A DNA stretch of 64,000 nt. Origin: a virus. Position numbers and translations under genes: made by a program. The notes below the pieces were generated by a model. It searched no databases, was not told the origin of the DNA, and saw nothing but the letters and a program-made list of their open reading frames with translations. Of the stretch, positions 1 to 8,894 are shown piece by piece. Location of the stretch: positions 62,001 to 126,000 of IMG/VR virus record IMGVR_UViG_3300042935_001174; one strand, written 5' to 3'. Numbering within the stretch: the stretch's first letter is position 1; each line of letters opens with the position of its first letter.

Positions 1-827
1 AAAAAATTTGACATATCCAATGTAAAGTTTTGATCATACTCATTACCACAATTGGTACATTTAATTTTAATTGGTTTTAGTTCAGCTTCTTGTTTGAGTT
101 GAATTGCACGGTCACGTATTGCACCAAACGCAGATTTTTCACAGTTGTTCAAAAACTCAACAATAAATTCTTGTTCGTTGACCTGAGCACCTGGTGTTTT
201 AATTACGCCAATGCTCTGAGCAATGCTTCTAATTGTAAGACTGGTAATTTTTAAAAATGCTTCGCCCAACTGCTTCAGTTTTTCTTCTTCGGGTATTTCT
301 GCATTCTGAAACATTGCTACTAGTTTTTGATCTTCAAATTGAATCTGACTATTTGAATTTAATTCCTGATAGGTCATTGGTTTAAAATACACTTCTAAGT
401 CTCCAACTTTGACAGGCACATCATAGTCAGGAGAATTAATATTTTCAAGTACTACTCGAAGATCAATTTGATATTCATCTTCATTTCCACAACTGGGGCA
501 TTTGGTACCTATGTCCATGCCGTGACCGTAAGTGGCAATACGTATTGCCACCAGTAGCGTATCAACGTCTAGACTAGGGACCTGCCATGCATCTTTAATG
601 TTTGGACAACAACTTTCAAAAATCTTAACCATGGCAGACCCGTTGAACAAAGCATCGGGTGTTCTGGTAGTAATTTCATCAACTGCGGTCATTGGGTAAA
701 TGGGAATTTCCTGATTGGGCGGAATAGTAATTGCTTCACTATTCCAGAATTTACCTTTTGATGGCAATCTAATATAGATTGACGGTTGTCTAAAGTACTG
801 CTTTAGTGGGTTAGCTGTTTGTGTCAT
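1..827 (-). CDS. Baseplate hub assembly protein, gp26/gp51-like (3' end cut off)
   Basis: The reading frame runs on the minus strand from an ATG at 825-827 off the left edge of the window (about 275 codons visible, no stop). The protein starts MTQTANPLKQYF and contains the pattern LPSKGKFW ... IPIYPMTAVDEI ... PDALFNG ... LLVAIRIATYGHG, which I associate with the T4 baseplate-hub gp26/gp51 family (T4_baseplate). Two CxxC pairs, CPSCG near residue 110 and CTNCG near residue 260, look like a zinc ribbon. It is probably a chaperone or component of the central tail hub. The gene diverges from the tape measure gene, and a one-mismatch late-promoter motif lies upstream on the minus strand. There is no clear Shine-Dalgarno. 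Family membership is fairly likely; gp26 versus gp51 cannot be decided. Confidence 0.65.
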   Translation of the reverse strand, partial: MTQTANPLKQYFRQPSIYIRLPSKGKFWNSEAITIPPNQEIPIYPMTAVDEITTRTPDALFNGSAMVKIFESCCPNIKDAWQVPSLDVDTLLVAIRIATYGHGMDIGTKCPSCGNEDEYQIDLRVVLENINSPDYDVPVKVGDLEVYFKPMTYQELNSNSQIQFEDQKLVAMFQNAEIPEEEKLKQLGEAFLKITSLTIRSIAQSIGVIKTPGAQVNEQEFIVEFLNNCEKSAFGAIRDRAIQLKQEAELKPIKIKCTNCGNEYDQNFTLDMSNF

Positions 828-837
828 GTTTGGGTAC

Positions 838-845
838 CATAAATA
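838..845 (+). promoter_or_regulatory. T4-type late promoter for tape measure gene
   Basis: CATAAATA, the form of the late motif most common in this window, ends 24 bases before the ATG at 870. The same octamer precedes several other virion genes. Confidence 0.6.
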
Positions 846-851
846 TATCAG

Positions 852-859
852 TACTTATA
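852..859 (-). promoter_or_regulatory. Possible late promoter, minus strand
   Basis: On the minus strand this reads TATAAGTA, one mismatch from the T4 late consensus TATAAATA, 24 bases upstream of the ATG of the baseplate hub gene. It overlaps the leader of the divergent tape measure gene. Confidence 0.35.
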
Positions 860-869
860 CACCTACATT

Positions 870-3800
870 ATGGACGAACAAGAATTACAAGCCCTCTTTG
901 ACAAACTTAGATCTGGTGCCCAGCTCACTGACGATGAGCTGAAAAAACTGAACACAGCGTTAAACGGATCAACCAAGAATCTAGATCAATTTAAATCGGC
1001 TATTAAGGATGGTTCAAAAGAAGTAACTAAATCACTGGGCCGCTTTGCTCTTGATATAGGAGATGGATCAAAAGGATTTACACAGTTAAATCCCTTAATT
1101 GATTCAGTTAGTAATGCACTGGGAGGTATGGCCAAAGCCATACCGTTTGCTGGCGAAGCAATGAGCGCGGCTGTAAAAGCCACCGCTGAAGGTACAAAAT
1201 TTGTCATTGAGCAGTTACAGAAAACTACTCAAACATTCCAAGATTTAAGTGATGTAGGTGCAGTAACTGCCAAAGGCATGTCTGGCGTTCAGGAGCAGTT
1301 CCTACGTTCTGGCATGAGCCTAAACGGCTTCCAAAAATCGATCAAAGAAAATTCAGCTTCGTTGGCCAGATTCCGTGGACTAACAGCCGATGGTGCTGAA
1401 GAATTTAGCAAGATTGTTGGTGGTATTGTTGACAGCAAAGCCGGCGATGAACTACGTAGAATTGGTTTTAGTGCAGATGCAATAGGTGAAGCATCAGGTG
1501 CTTATGTTGCACAGCAAACACGACTTGGCCTAGCACAGAACAAAACACAAAAGCAACTATCACAAGGTGCTGTAGAATACGCCAAAGAACTAGATCAGTT
1601 GACCAAGTTAACTGGCATGAGTAGAAAAGAAATTCAGGCTCAACAGGATGCGGCACTCAGCGAAGGTAGATTCCGTGCTCAGTATGACGAAATGGTGGCC
1701 AATGGTCAAGAAGGCGCTGCCAAAGAACTTTTAGACTTCCAAACTCAGATCAGCAAAGTTGCTCCTGAACTGGGACAGGCAATTCGAGATCAAGCGTCGG
1801 GTTTTACCAGTAGCGAAGCCGCTATTAAAGGATTTAACAGCACAGCTGGTGCATTACCCGACATCATTGAACGCTTAAAAGCTAGTGAGATCACCAGAGA
1901 TCAGGCCATACAAGAGCTACAGAATTCTACAAAAGATAACATTCAGACTCAGCGAGATTTTGCAAAAGCAGTTGGTGACGGCACAGGTACTTTCTTAAAG
2001 TATTCAGAACTCAGTGACCTGAACAATGCCACAATGCAGGACGGTGTATTAAAAGCTAAAAAGGCTCAGGATGCACAGGTTGCTGGACAAGATGAGTTAA
2101 CTAACAAAACAGTTGAAGCCCAGAAAAACATGGAGCAACTGAGTCGACAGATTCAAAATCTAGGCTTCACATTAATGCCAGCAGCGGCCACTGCTATTTC
2201 TGAATTTACTACCTCATTAAATGAATTCTTAAAATTTGTTTCTAAAACCACAGGAATAGAAATTCCAGGAATTGCTGGTGGTAAAGGTGGTACAGGACCA
2301 GGGCAAAAAACTGCCGCTGAACAAACCAAACAAGACGAAGAAAATTGGAAAAAAGCCACACTTGGTGAAAAAGCTTCGATTGCTACTGCTAAAACTGTTG
2401 AAACAGTTGGCACCGCATTGGGCAAGGCCTTTGAGTGGATGGGTGCCAAAGAAACTGGCAAAGCAATACAAGACACGGCTGCTAAAGCCAAAGAAGAACG
2501 TGTTGCATCTGATACTGCTTACTTAGAAAAAACTGGGCGTGGTGATGCTGGCACAAAGAAATACACAGGTGGTGGGCAGGCAGCAGTAGCCGGACCGTCG
2601 GGTGGTGCTGGAGGTGCTGGACAAGCTGGCGGTGCCGTTGGTTCAGAACCAGTAGGACCAGGAGCACAAGGCAAACCCGGAGGTGGTGGCGCTGATACTA
2701 GATCAACAGGCGGCAAAGCCACCACAGACAAACCTATTAAAGCAGTGACAGGTGCCGGTCCAGGATTCACAGAAGTACAGACCACAGACGATGAAAAACA
2801 ACGTAGAGAAGGTGTACGTAACTGGCGCAACAACAATCCAGGCAATCTTGAAATGGGTGCATTTGCACGGTCGTTTGGTGCAGTTGGGTCGGACGGGCGA
2901 TTTGCAGTATTTCCAACACTAGCTGATGGAACCAAAGCCAAAGAAGAGTTGTTGTTTGGATCAAAGTCAAAATATGCTAATTTAAGCATCACCGATGCTC
3001 TTAACAGATATGCACCTCCCAATGAAAACAACACCGCGGCCTATATTAAGTCTGTAGCTAGTGCAGTAGGTGTTGATCCTAGTACTATATTAAACAAACT
3101 TGATTCTGGACAGCGCCAACAGATGCTAGCAGCCATCAGCAGAGTTGAAGGATTTAAAACAGGAAAAATTGTATCTGCGGCAGATGGTGGTGTATTTTCA
3201 GGACCAACAAAAGGATATCCTGCAACATTGCACGGCACAGAAGCAGTTATTCCAATGTCAGATGGTAAAAGCATACCAGTTAAATTTGACAAGCCGGATA
3301 GACAGCAGTTAGTTGATGCATACAAGGATATGTTTAAAACGCTAAACCCATCAAAAACAGACAGTATTAACATATCTGACATAGTTGATGAAATGTCCAA
3401 GTCCATGGCACCGGTTAAATTTGAACCTCCGAGCATACAACAATTAATTGAAACATACGGAGATGCATTTAGAACATTAATCCCCGGAATGACTGTGAAC
3501 AAGCAAGGAGACGGCCTTGCTATTGAATTAGGAAGTGTTGCTGATAAGCTCAGTATGGCAGTAGACGAAATGTTTGCTGCCATGCCAGAGATGAAAAAAC
3601 AGTTTAACTATGGCAAAATGGAACCTGGGGATTTCATGCGGGCCATGTTGGCAACACCGGAAGGAAAAGTATTTTCAGCACAAAACGATATTGGTGTGCA
3701 AGGACTAAACGGTCCACAAACCGAAGAATCAAAAGCACTGAGAGGCCAGTACGATCTAATTAGAGAAATGATTCGACAACAAGATAGTGCCGCAATCAAG

Positions 3801-4196
3801 GCTGGAAAAATGGCCGGCGGCAGTATCGAAGATCCATTGTCTAGAATGGAAGTGTTGGCCGAAGATTATGTCAAGCGACAACAAATTAGAACAGGTTGGG
3901 GAACTGGAGATTGGCAAACAGGCGAAGTCGGCAAACAAAACTTGTTTGACGAAAACTCAAAAGTCATCACAGAACTGGTCAAAGGCCTGCAGGAAAATAC
4001 TCAGACCGCTACTGAAGATAAAGTCACTGGCATACTAGAAAAGTTTACAAATTCTTTTAAAGAAATGTTTACTCAACAGTCCACACAAGGCAACGCAGTA
4101 ACACCTGAGTTGATTGGTGCCATTCAAGAAATGGTACAAGCCCAGAGAGACAATGTTAGTATCAGCAGTAAAATACTTCAAGTAAGTCAAAACTAA
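870..4196 (+). CDS. Tail tape measure protein with embedded NNPGN (cell-wall type) domain
   Basis: This 1108-residue protein is probably the tail tape measure protein (functional counterpart of T4 gp29, which is shorter), setting tail length and ejected during infection. The first ~450 residues are Gln/Ala/Lys-rich and helical, followed by a Gly/Pro-rich linker (about residues 560-640). Residues ~645-745 contain RNNNPGN, GRFAVFPTLADG and RYAPPNENNTAAY, the signature of a lysozyme/transglycosylase-like domain found on phage virions. Right after it, GPTKGYPATLHGTEAVIPM (about 775-795) is a pattern typical of tape measure C-terminal regions. The gene lies next to a baseplate hub gene and upstream of portal. 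It has a late promoter but no convincing Shine-Dalgarno. The enzyme activity is inferred from motifs only. Confidence 0.7.
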   Translation: MDEQELQALFDKLRSGAQLTDDELKKLNTALNGSTKNLDQFKSAIKDGSKEVTKSLGRFALDIGDGSKGFTQLNPLIDSVSNALGGMAKAIPFAGEAMSAAVKATAEGTKFVIEQLQKTTQTFQDLSDVGAVTAKGMSGVQEQFLRSGMSLNGFQKSIKENSASLARFRGLTADGAEEFSKIVGGIVDSKAGDELRRIGFSADAIGEASGAYVAQQTRLGLAQNKTQKQLSQGAVEYAKELDQLTKLTGMSRKEIQAQQDAALSEGRFRAQYDEMVANGQEGAAKELLDFQTQISKVAPELGQAIRDQASGFTSSEAAIKGFNSTAGALPDIIERLKASEITRDQAIQELQNSTKDNIQTQRDFAKAVGDGTGTFLKYSELSDLNNATMQDGVLKAKKAQDAQVAGQDELTNKTVEAQKNMEQLSRQIQNLGFTLMPAAATAISEFTTSLNEFLKFVSKTTGIEIPGIAGGKGGTGPGQKTAAEQTKQDEENWKKATLGEKASIATAKTVETVGTALGKAFEWMGAKETGKAIQDTAAKAKEERVASDTAYLEKTGRGDAGTKKYTGGGQAAVAGPSGGAGGAGQAGGAVGSEPVGPGAQGKPGGGGADTRSTGGKATTDKPIKAVTGAGPGFTEVQTTDDEKQRREGVRNWRNNNPGNLEMGAFARSFGAVGSDGRFAVFPTLADGTKAKEELLFGSKSKYANLSITDALNRYAPPNENNTAAYIKSVASAVGVDPSTILNKLDSGQRQQMLAAISRVEGFKTGKIVSAADGGVFSGPTKGYPATLHGTEAVIPMSDGKSIPVKFDKPDRQQLVDAYKDMFKTLNPSKTDSINISDIVDEMSKSMAPVKFEPPSIQQLIETYGDAFRTLIPGMTVNKQGDGLAIELGSVADKLSMAVDEMFAAMPEMKKQFNYGKMEPGDFMRAMLATPEGKVFSAQNDIGVQGLNGPQTEESKALRGQYDLIREMIRQQDSAAIKAGKMAGGSIEDPLSRMEVLAEDYVKRQQIRTGWGTGDWQTGEVGKQNLFDENSKVITELVKGLQENTQTATEDKVTGILEKFTNSFKEMFTQQSTQGNAVTPELIGAIQEMVQAQRDNVSISSKILQVSQN

Positions 4197-4197
4197 C

Positions 4198-4205
4198 GGT
4201 AAATA
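4198..4205 (+). promoter_or_regulatory. Late promoter directly before gp20
   Basis: GGTAAATA ends 7 bases before the gp20 ATG at 4213. The gap (tagcact) has no Shine-Dalgarno, so a transcript starting 6-8 bases after the motif would be leaderless or nearly so. Confidence 0.5.
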
Positions 4206-4212
4206 TAGCACT

Positions 4213-5982
4213 ATGTCGTGGAAAAAATATTTTAAAGTTGCCAACTCAAATGGTGAACTGAGTCCTTTATCAGGAAAAGGTTCTGACGGTCTACCCGGTT
4301 ACGGTCGTAACGATGGTAGAGATCCTATGAAAGGACATGCTGACATTGTTTACAGAAACTATGCCAGCAGATTGCCCGAAGTCTACACTGGCCATCCAAA
4401 TCGTGTTGAGCGTTATAACCAATACGAAAATATGGACAGTGACAGTGAGATCAATGCGTGTCTTGATATTCTGGCAGAATTTTCTACTCAAAAGAACGAA
4501 AACAACTCAACTCCTTTTGAAGTACAGTACAACGAAACTCCCACAGACAATGAAATTAGTATTATCAAGCAACAGCTTCAGCAATGGGTCAAGCTTAACA
4601 AGTTAGATCAGCGCATGTTCCGTATTTTCCGTAACACATTAAAATACGGAGATCAAGTGTTTGTACGAGATCCAGAAACATTTGAAATGTACTGGGTAGA
4701 CATGACCAAAGTAGCTAGAGTTATTGTCAACGAAAGTGAAGGCAAAAGACCCGAGCAGTATGTAATTCGTGACATTAATCCAAACTTTCAGAATCTTTCA
4801 ATAGCAGTTAAAACCACCACAGACTTTCAGAGTAATCCACCGTCAACTGGTTATACAGCACCCTACAATTACTCAGCACCTAACGCTGGTGCCGGCGGCT
4901 CTGGCGGCAATAGATTTAGTGCCGCAATGAATGAAACAGTTATTGATGCAAAACACGTGGTACACCTGAGTTTAAGCGAAGGCCTGGATTTTTATTGGCC
5001 GTTTGGCATGAGCGTACTGGAAACAATTTTCCGTGTTTTTAAACAAAAAGAACTGTTGGAAGATGCGGTTCTTATCTATCGTGTGGCCCGTGCTCCTGAA
5101 CGTAGAGTGTTTAAAATTGACGTGGGTAACATGCCAAGTCACATGGCCATGGCCTTTGTTGAACGAGTTAAAAACGAAATTCACCAACGTAGAATTCCCA
5201 GTCATACTGGCGGCGGCCAAAATGTCATGGATTCAAGCTATAACCCACTGAGTATCAACGAAGATTACTTCTTCCCACAAACAGCAGACGGTCGTGGTTC
5301 AAGTGTAGATACCCTGCCCGGTGGTTCAAATCTTGGCGAAATCGACGATTTAAAGTATTTTAATAACAAAATGTGTCGTGGATTGCGTGTGCCTTCGAGC
5401 TATTTGCCCACAGGTCCTGATGACAGCGATCGTCCAATGAATGATGGTCGTGTGGGTACTGCGCTCATACAAGAATACCGTTTTAACCAGTACTGTGAAC
5501 GACTACAACGTTTAGTTGTAGAAAAACTTGACGATGAATTCAAAATGTTCATGCGTTGGAGAGGATTTAACATTGACTCAGGGCTATTCAGTATTGAGTT
5601 TAATCCGCCACAGAACTTTGCCAGTTACCGCGAAGCTGAATTAGATACCACAAGAGTCAGCACGTTTGGTGCATTAGAACAAGTTCCTTATCTATCAAAA
5701 CGTTTCTTATTAAAACGTTATCTTGGATTGTCCGAAGAAGAAATTGCAGAAAATGAAGAACTTTGGCATCAAGAGCGAGCACAACCTGATGCTCCGGGCT
5801 CAACTGGTCAGGACCTACGTAGTGTGGGCGTTACACCAGCTGATTTTGAAACTGATATTCAAACCGGTGAAGAAATGGCTGATGCGCAAGCAACTCCAGA
5901 TCTTGGTGCAGAAGCTGGACTTGCCCCTGGATCTCAACCAGCCGCGGGTATCACACCACCCGGTCCTACGCCTGCGGTATAA
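4213..5982 (+). CDS. 20: Portal vertex protein gp20
   Basis: The 589-residue product is the dodecameric portal at the head vertex, through which DNA is packaged by gp17 and to which the neck attaches. The N-terminal third carries ENMDSDSEINACLDILAE, a hallmark of T4-type portals, followed by KYGDQVF and YVIRDINPN; a central part has GLDFYWPFGMSVLE and RAPERRVFKIDVGN. Length is slightly above T4 gp20 (524). Residues ~215-240 are Gly/Ser/Asn-rich and the C-terminus is Pro/Gly-rich, probably disordered. It is the first gene of the head operon, in the T4 order 20-(67/68)-21-22-23. Identification is confident. Confidence 0.95.
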   Translation: MSWKKYFKVANSNGELSPLSGKGSDGLPGYGRNDGRDPMKGHADIVYRNYASRLPEVYTGHPNRVERYNQYENMDSDSEINACLDILAEFSTQKNENNSTPFEVQYNETPTDNEISIIKQQLQQWVKLNKLDQRMFRIFRNTLKYGDQVFVRDPETFEMYWVDMTKVARVIVNESEGKRPEQYVIRDINPNFQNLSIAVKTTTDFQSNPPSTGYTAPYNYSAPNAGAGGSGGNRFSAAMNETVIDAKHVVHLSLSEGLDFYWPFGMSVLETIFRVFKQKELLEDAVLIYRVARAPERRVFKIDVGNMPSHMAMAFVERVKNEIHQRRIPSHTGGGQNVMDSSYNPLSINEDYFFPQTADGRGSSVDTLPGGSNLGEIDDLKYFNNKMCRGLRVPSSYLPTGPDDSDRPMNDGRVGTALIQEYRFNQYCERLQRLVVEKLDDEFKMFMRWRGFNIDSGLFSIEFNPPQNFASYREAELDTTRVSTFGALEQVPYLSKRFLLKRYLGLSEEEIAENEELWHQERAQPDAPGSTGQDLRSVGVTPADFETDIQTGEEMADAQATPDLGAEAGLAPGSQPAAGITPPGPTPAV

Positions 5983-5985
5983 ATA
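5978..5985 (+). promoter_or_regulatory. Perfect T4 late promoter overlapping the gp20 stop
   Basis: TATAAATA, the exact T4 late consensus, includes the gp20 TAA stop (5980-5982) and ends 5 bases before the next ATG at 5991. No Shine-Dalgarno is present in the gap. Confidence 0.6.
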
Positions 5986-5990
5986 TTATT

Positions 5991-6209
5991 ATGATATTAA
6001 ACGAAGTTTATCAACGTAGTCCAGACGCTTATCAAGAAGTTGCACAAGACAACTCTCAACCTAAATTGGGAGACCTTCGTAAGACTAAATTAACTCTGCG
6101 ACAGATTAATAAGCTTCGACGTATGAACGATGTTCGTACCTATGAGTTCAAAGAAAAACTTAAAAAAGTTCAACAACAATACGCCCCACCGGCGCAACCA
6201 ATGGCATAA
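5991..6209 (+). CDS. Small conserved protein between gp20 and the prohead core gene
   Basis: This 72-residue basic protein has the core DLRKTKLTLRQINKLRRMND followed by a Lys-rich helix (EFKEKLKKVQQQY). It sits where T4 has the small prohead core proteins gp67/gp68, so a role in the prohead core is likely from position; sequence alone does not establish orthology. Its N-terminus, MILNE followed by V, contains a possible prohead-protease site (L-x-E). The ATG is 9 bases after the gp20 stop, behind a perfect late promoter and without a Shine-Dalgarno. Confidence 0.7.
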   Translation: MILNEVYQRSPDAYQEVAQDNSQPKLGDLRKTKLTLRQINKLRRMNDVRTYEFKEKLKKVQQQYAPPAQPMA

Positions 6210-6282
6210 TTGACAAAATTTTAATATTTCTGTCAAAAAGTGCGAAAATTTACCCTATATCTACCCAGTTTATTGCATCTGT

Positions 6283-6290
6283 CTTAAATA
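6283..6290 (+). promoter_or_regulatory. Late promoter for the acidic core protein gene
   Basis: CTTAAATA lies 31 bases upstream of the ATG at 6322. A good Shine-Dalgarno (GGAGGA, 6312-6316 area) follows, so this gene has a normal leader. Confidence 0.45.
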
Positions 6291-6321
6291 AAGCACAGAG
6301 CCATTTACATTGGAGGATCTT

Positions 6322-7137
6322 ATGAGTAAATTTGAACAATTAATTGAATACGTCATTAATGACGAAAACGACAAAGCTCGCGAGCTTTTCCACAACATTG
6401 TTGTAGAAAAAAGTCGTGCCATCTATGAAGAAATGATGGAAGAAGAGGAAGTAAAAGACGACGAGTCTGAGGGCGAGGAATTAGATGAATCAGAAGAAGA
6501 ACTTGACGAAGCCGACATGGGCGGTGATCAAGCCGACGAGCTGATTGATGATATTGAAGTTGAAGAAGAAGGTTTAAGCTTTGAAGGCGAAGACGACGGC
6601 GAAGAAGGCATGGAAGACGAAGAGTCTGCAGAAAACCTCGAAGACCGTGTGGTTAACCTTGAAGACAAACTAGACGAACTAATGGCCGAATTTGAAAGCC
6701 TAATGGGTGACGAAGAAGGCAGTGATGACATGGATGACATGGATGACATGGATGACATGGGCGGAATGGACGACATGGGCGACGACGGCATGAGCGACGA
6801 AGAAGTTGTTGATGACGAGTTTGAAACTGAAGGTATGTTCCAAGAAGCTGTTACTTTAAAAGCTGTTGCAAAACCAAACAACAGTGAAGAAGCTAACAAC
6901 AAGAAAAGTGTAGTAGCTGCCAACAGTGGCGCACGTGGTGCAATGGCCAAGCCAGTGCATGCCGGTGCTAACGAAGGTGGTCATCACGACACAGCCGCAT
7001 ACAAAAACGCCACTAAAGATTTGATTGGTAAAGTTGGTAACACACCAGCACAATCAACTCAAAGACCAACTCCAGCCACAAAGCCACAATTAGGCCAAGC
7101 CGCTGGTGTTAATACTAAGCCAGTAATTGGCAAATAA
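6322..7137 (+). CDS. Acidic prohead core protein, gp67/gp68-like by position
   Basis: I take the ATG at 6322 (MSKFEQLIEYV) because GGAGGA sits just upstream; an in-frame TTG at 6310 overlaps that site. The ~271-residue product is extremely acidic from residue ~35 to ~170, with runs of Glu/Asp and a DDM repeat, and becomes Asn/Ala/Lys-rich after residue ~180. Acidic core proteins act as internal scaffold in T4 proheads and are degraded by gp21; the location between gp20 and gp21 fits gp67/gp68. Many L-x-E sequences (for example LDE) could serve as protease sites. Homology to a specific T4 protein is not evident. Confidence 0.7.
   Translation: MSKFEQLIEYVINDENDKARELFHNIVVEKSRAIYEEMMEEEEVKDDESEGEELDESEEELDEADMGGDQADELIDDIEVEEEGLSFEGEDDGEEGMEDEESAENLEDRVVNLEDKLDELMAEFESLMGDEEGSDDMDDMDDMDDMGGMDDMGDDGMSDEEVVDDEFETEGMFQEAVTLKAVAKPNNSEEANNKKSVVAANSGARGAMAKPVHAGANEGGHHDTAAYKNATKDLIGKVGNTPAQSTQRPTPATKPQLGQAAGVNTKPVIGK
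6724..6759 (+). repeat. Four tandem 9-bp repeats coding Asp-Asp-Met
   Basis: GATGACATG is repeated four times in a row, coding DDM x4 inside the acidic core protein. It is a plausible slippage-prone coding microsatellite. Confidence 0.85.
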
Positions 7138-7149
7138 GGACTACAGGTA

Positions 7150-7776
7150 ATGGCTCTTTACCTTAGAGAAAATCTTACCTTTAACCAGGCCAACATTATT
7201 GTTGAAGGCTCGGGCGAAGGTAAGGATCTCCACATGGTAGGAATCTGCATTCAGGGCGGAGTTAAAAACGCCAACGAACGTGTGTACCCAGTTAACGAAA
7301 TTGAACGTGCAGTTGGCACGTTAAATGAACAGATTACCAATGGTTATTCTGTTATGGGTGAGGTAGATCACCCTGACGATCTTAAAATTAATCTTGATCG
7401 AGTTAGTCATATGATCACATCCATGTGGATGGATGGTCCAAACGGATTCGGCAAGTTAAAAATTTTACCAACACCAATGGGTCAACTAGTTAAAACTATG
7501 TTGGAAAGTGGTGTTAAATTAGGAGTTTCGAGCCGCGGTTCCGGAAACGTAAACGAGGCCAACGGACATGTCAGTGACTTTGAAATAGTCACTGTAGATG
7601 TGGTTGCCCAACCCAGTGCGCCTAACGCATATCCAAAAGCCATCTATGAAGGCTTGATGAATATGAAATACGGACATCGTGTGCTAGAAATAGCACGTGA
7701 CGCTGGCCAGGACAACAAAGTACAGAGATATTTGAAGGGCGAAATTACTAAGCTCATCAAAGATCTCAAGATTTGA
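7150..7776 (+). CDS. 21: Prohead maturation protease gp21
   Basis: The 208-residue product matches T4 gp21 (212) in length, context and motifs. It is a serine protease of the herpesvirus-protease fold that cleaves scaffold and capsid proteins after L/I-x-E. Likely catalytic residues are His74 in MGEVDHPDD and Ser127 in GVSSRGSG, with Asp144 or Asp150 in the following DFEIVTVD strand. An SD-like AAGGA/CAGG lies before the ATG, 12 bases after the acidic core gene. It is followed closely by its substrate scaffold gene. Confidence 0.95.
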   Translation: MALYLRENLTFNQANIIVEGSGEGKDLHMVGICIQGGVKNANERVYPVNEIERAVGTLNEQITNGYSVMGEVDHPDDLKINLDRVSHMITSMWMDGPNGFGKLKILPTPMGQLVKTMLESGVKLGVSSRGSGNVNEANGHVSDFEIVTVDVVAQPSAPNAYPKAIYEGLMNMKYGHRVLEIARDAGQDNKVQRYLKGEITKLIKDLKI

Positions 7777-7786
7777 GGAGAATCGC

Positions 7787-8875
7787 ATGCTAGATGCTAT
7801 TAAACCGTTATTAGATAGCGACCTGATCAACGAGGAAACTCGTAGCGAGATCTCTGAAGCTTGGGAAGCCAAGCTAAATGAGACACGTGAGATGGTACGT
7901 GCAGAACTACGTGAAGAGTTTGCACAACGCTATGAGCATGATAAGACTGTAATGGTAGAAGCTCTAGATCGCATGGTAACAGAAGGTCTCAAAGTAGAAC
8001 TTGAGCAAGTGGCCGCTGAAAAGCGTAATCTTGCTGAAGACCGCGTTAAGTTCCAAGGCAAGATGAAAGAATCAGCTACAAAGTTTAACAACTTTATGGT
8101 TTCTAAACTTGCTGAAGAAATTGGCGAACTACGTAAAGACCGTAAAGCACACAATGAAGGACTAGAAAAACTAGAAAAATTCATTGTTATGGCTCTTGCA
8201 GAAGAGATCCAGGAGTTTGCAAAAGACAAGAAGGACGTTGTTGAAACCAAAGTTCGTCTAGTCCGTGAAGCTCGTGCAAAATTGGAAAGCTTAAAGTCAC
8301 GTTTCGTAAAAGAAAGTGCCGCTAAGATGAGCCAAGCTGTTAGTCATCATCTAAAAGCTGAACTATCACAGTTAAATGAAGACATCAAAGTTGCTCGAGA
8401 GAATAACTTTGGACGTAAAATCTTTGAAGCGTATGCAGCCGAATTCAGCAACACTCATTTAAATGAGAAAGTTGAAATGCGTAAACTGCACAATGTAATC
8501 GCAGAAAAAGAACGTCAACTGGCGGAAGCCACAAGAATCGCCAAGGATGCTAAAGTTTTAGTTGAATCCAAAGAGCGTGAAGTTCGAATGATTAAAGAAT
8601 CCAATGTACGTCAAGGTACTATGGAGGAATTGCTTTCTCCTCTAAACGAAGAGAAGCGCGAAGTCATGAAAAACTTACTGGAAAGCGTCCAAACTAACCG
8701 TTTGACAAACGCCTACGAAAAGTACTTACCAGCTGTACTAGCTAATACCACACCAAAAGCTAAAAAGGTGATTAGTGAAAGTGTTAGTGTTGTAACTGGT
8801 GATAAAACAGTCAAAGCGATTGAAGAAGATAAAAACAATGTTATCGACATCAAGCGTTTAGCAGGACTGAATTAA
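7787..8875 (+). CDS. 22: Prohead scaffold (core) protein gp22
   Basis: The 362-residue protein is almost entirely charged coiled coil (Glu/Lys/Ala-rich), as expected for the major head-assembly core protein. It starts MLDAIKPLLDSDLINEE, and the C-terminus ends IDIKRLAGLN. Candidate gp21 sites (I/L-x-E) occur at LINE near residue 15, PLNE and VISE near the C-terminus. A strong SD (GAGGAGA) precedes the ATG. The order gp21-gp22-gp23 is that of T4. Its terminal RLAGLN resembles a motif in the large virion protein at 52068. Confidence 0.9.
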   Translation: MLDAIKPLLDSDLINEETRSEISEAWEAKLNETREMVRAELREEFAQRYEHDKTVMVEALDRMVTEGLKVELEQVAAEKRNLAEDRVKFQGKMKESATKFNNFMVSKLAEEIGELRKDRKAHNEGLEKLEKFIVMALAEEIQEFAKDKKDVVETKVRLVREARAKLESLKSRFVKESAAKMSQAVSHHLKAELSQLNEDIKVARENNFGRKIFEAYAAEFSNTHLNEKVEMRKLHNVIAEKERQLAEATRIAKDAKVLVESKEREVRMIKESNVRQGTMEELLSPLNEEKREVMKNLLESVQTNRLTNAYEKYLPAVLANTTPKAKKVISESVSVVTGDKTVKAIEEDKNNVIDIKRLAGLN

Positions 8876-8894
8876 GAAAATTAAGGAGACTTAA

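Noticed and set aside
6210-6236. Sigma70 promoter starting with TTGACA at 6210
   Set aside because: No acceptable -10 lies 16-18 bases downstream; the late motif at 6283 and SD explain the gene.
6528-6950. Serine-rich minus-strand open frame opposite the acidic core protein
   Set aside because: It is a complement of Glu/Asp codons and lacks any start signal; the plus-strand gene fits operon and composition.
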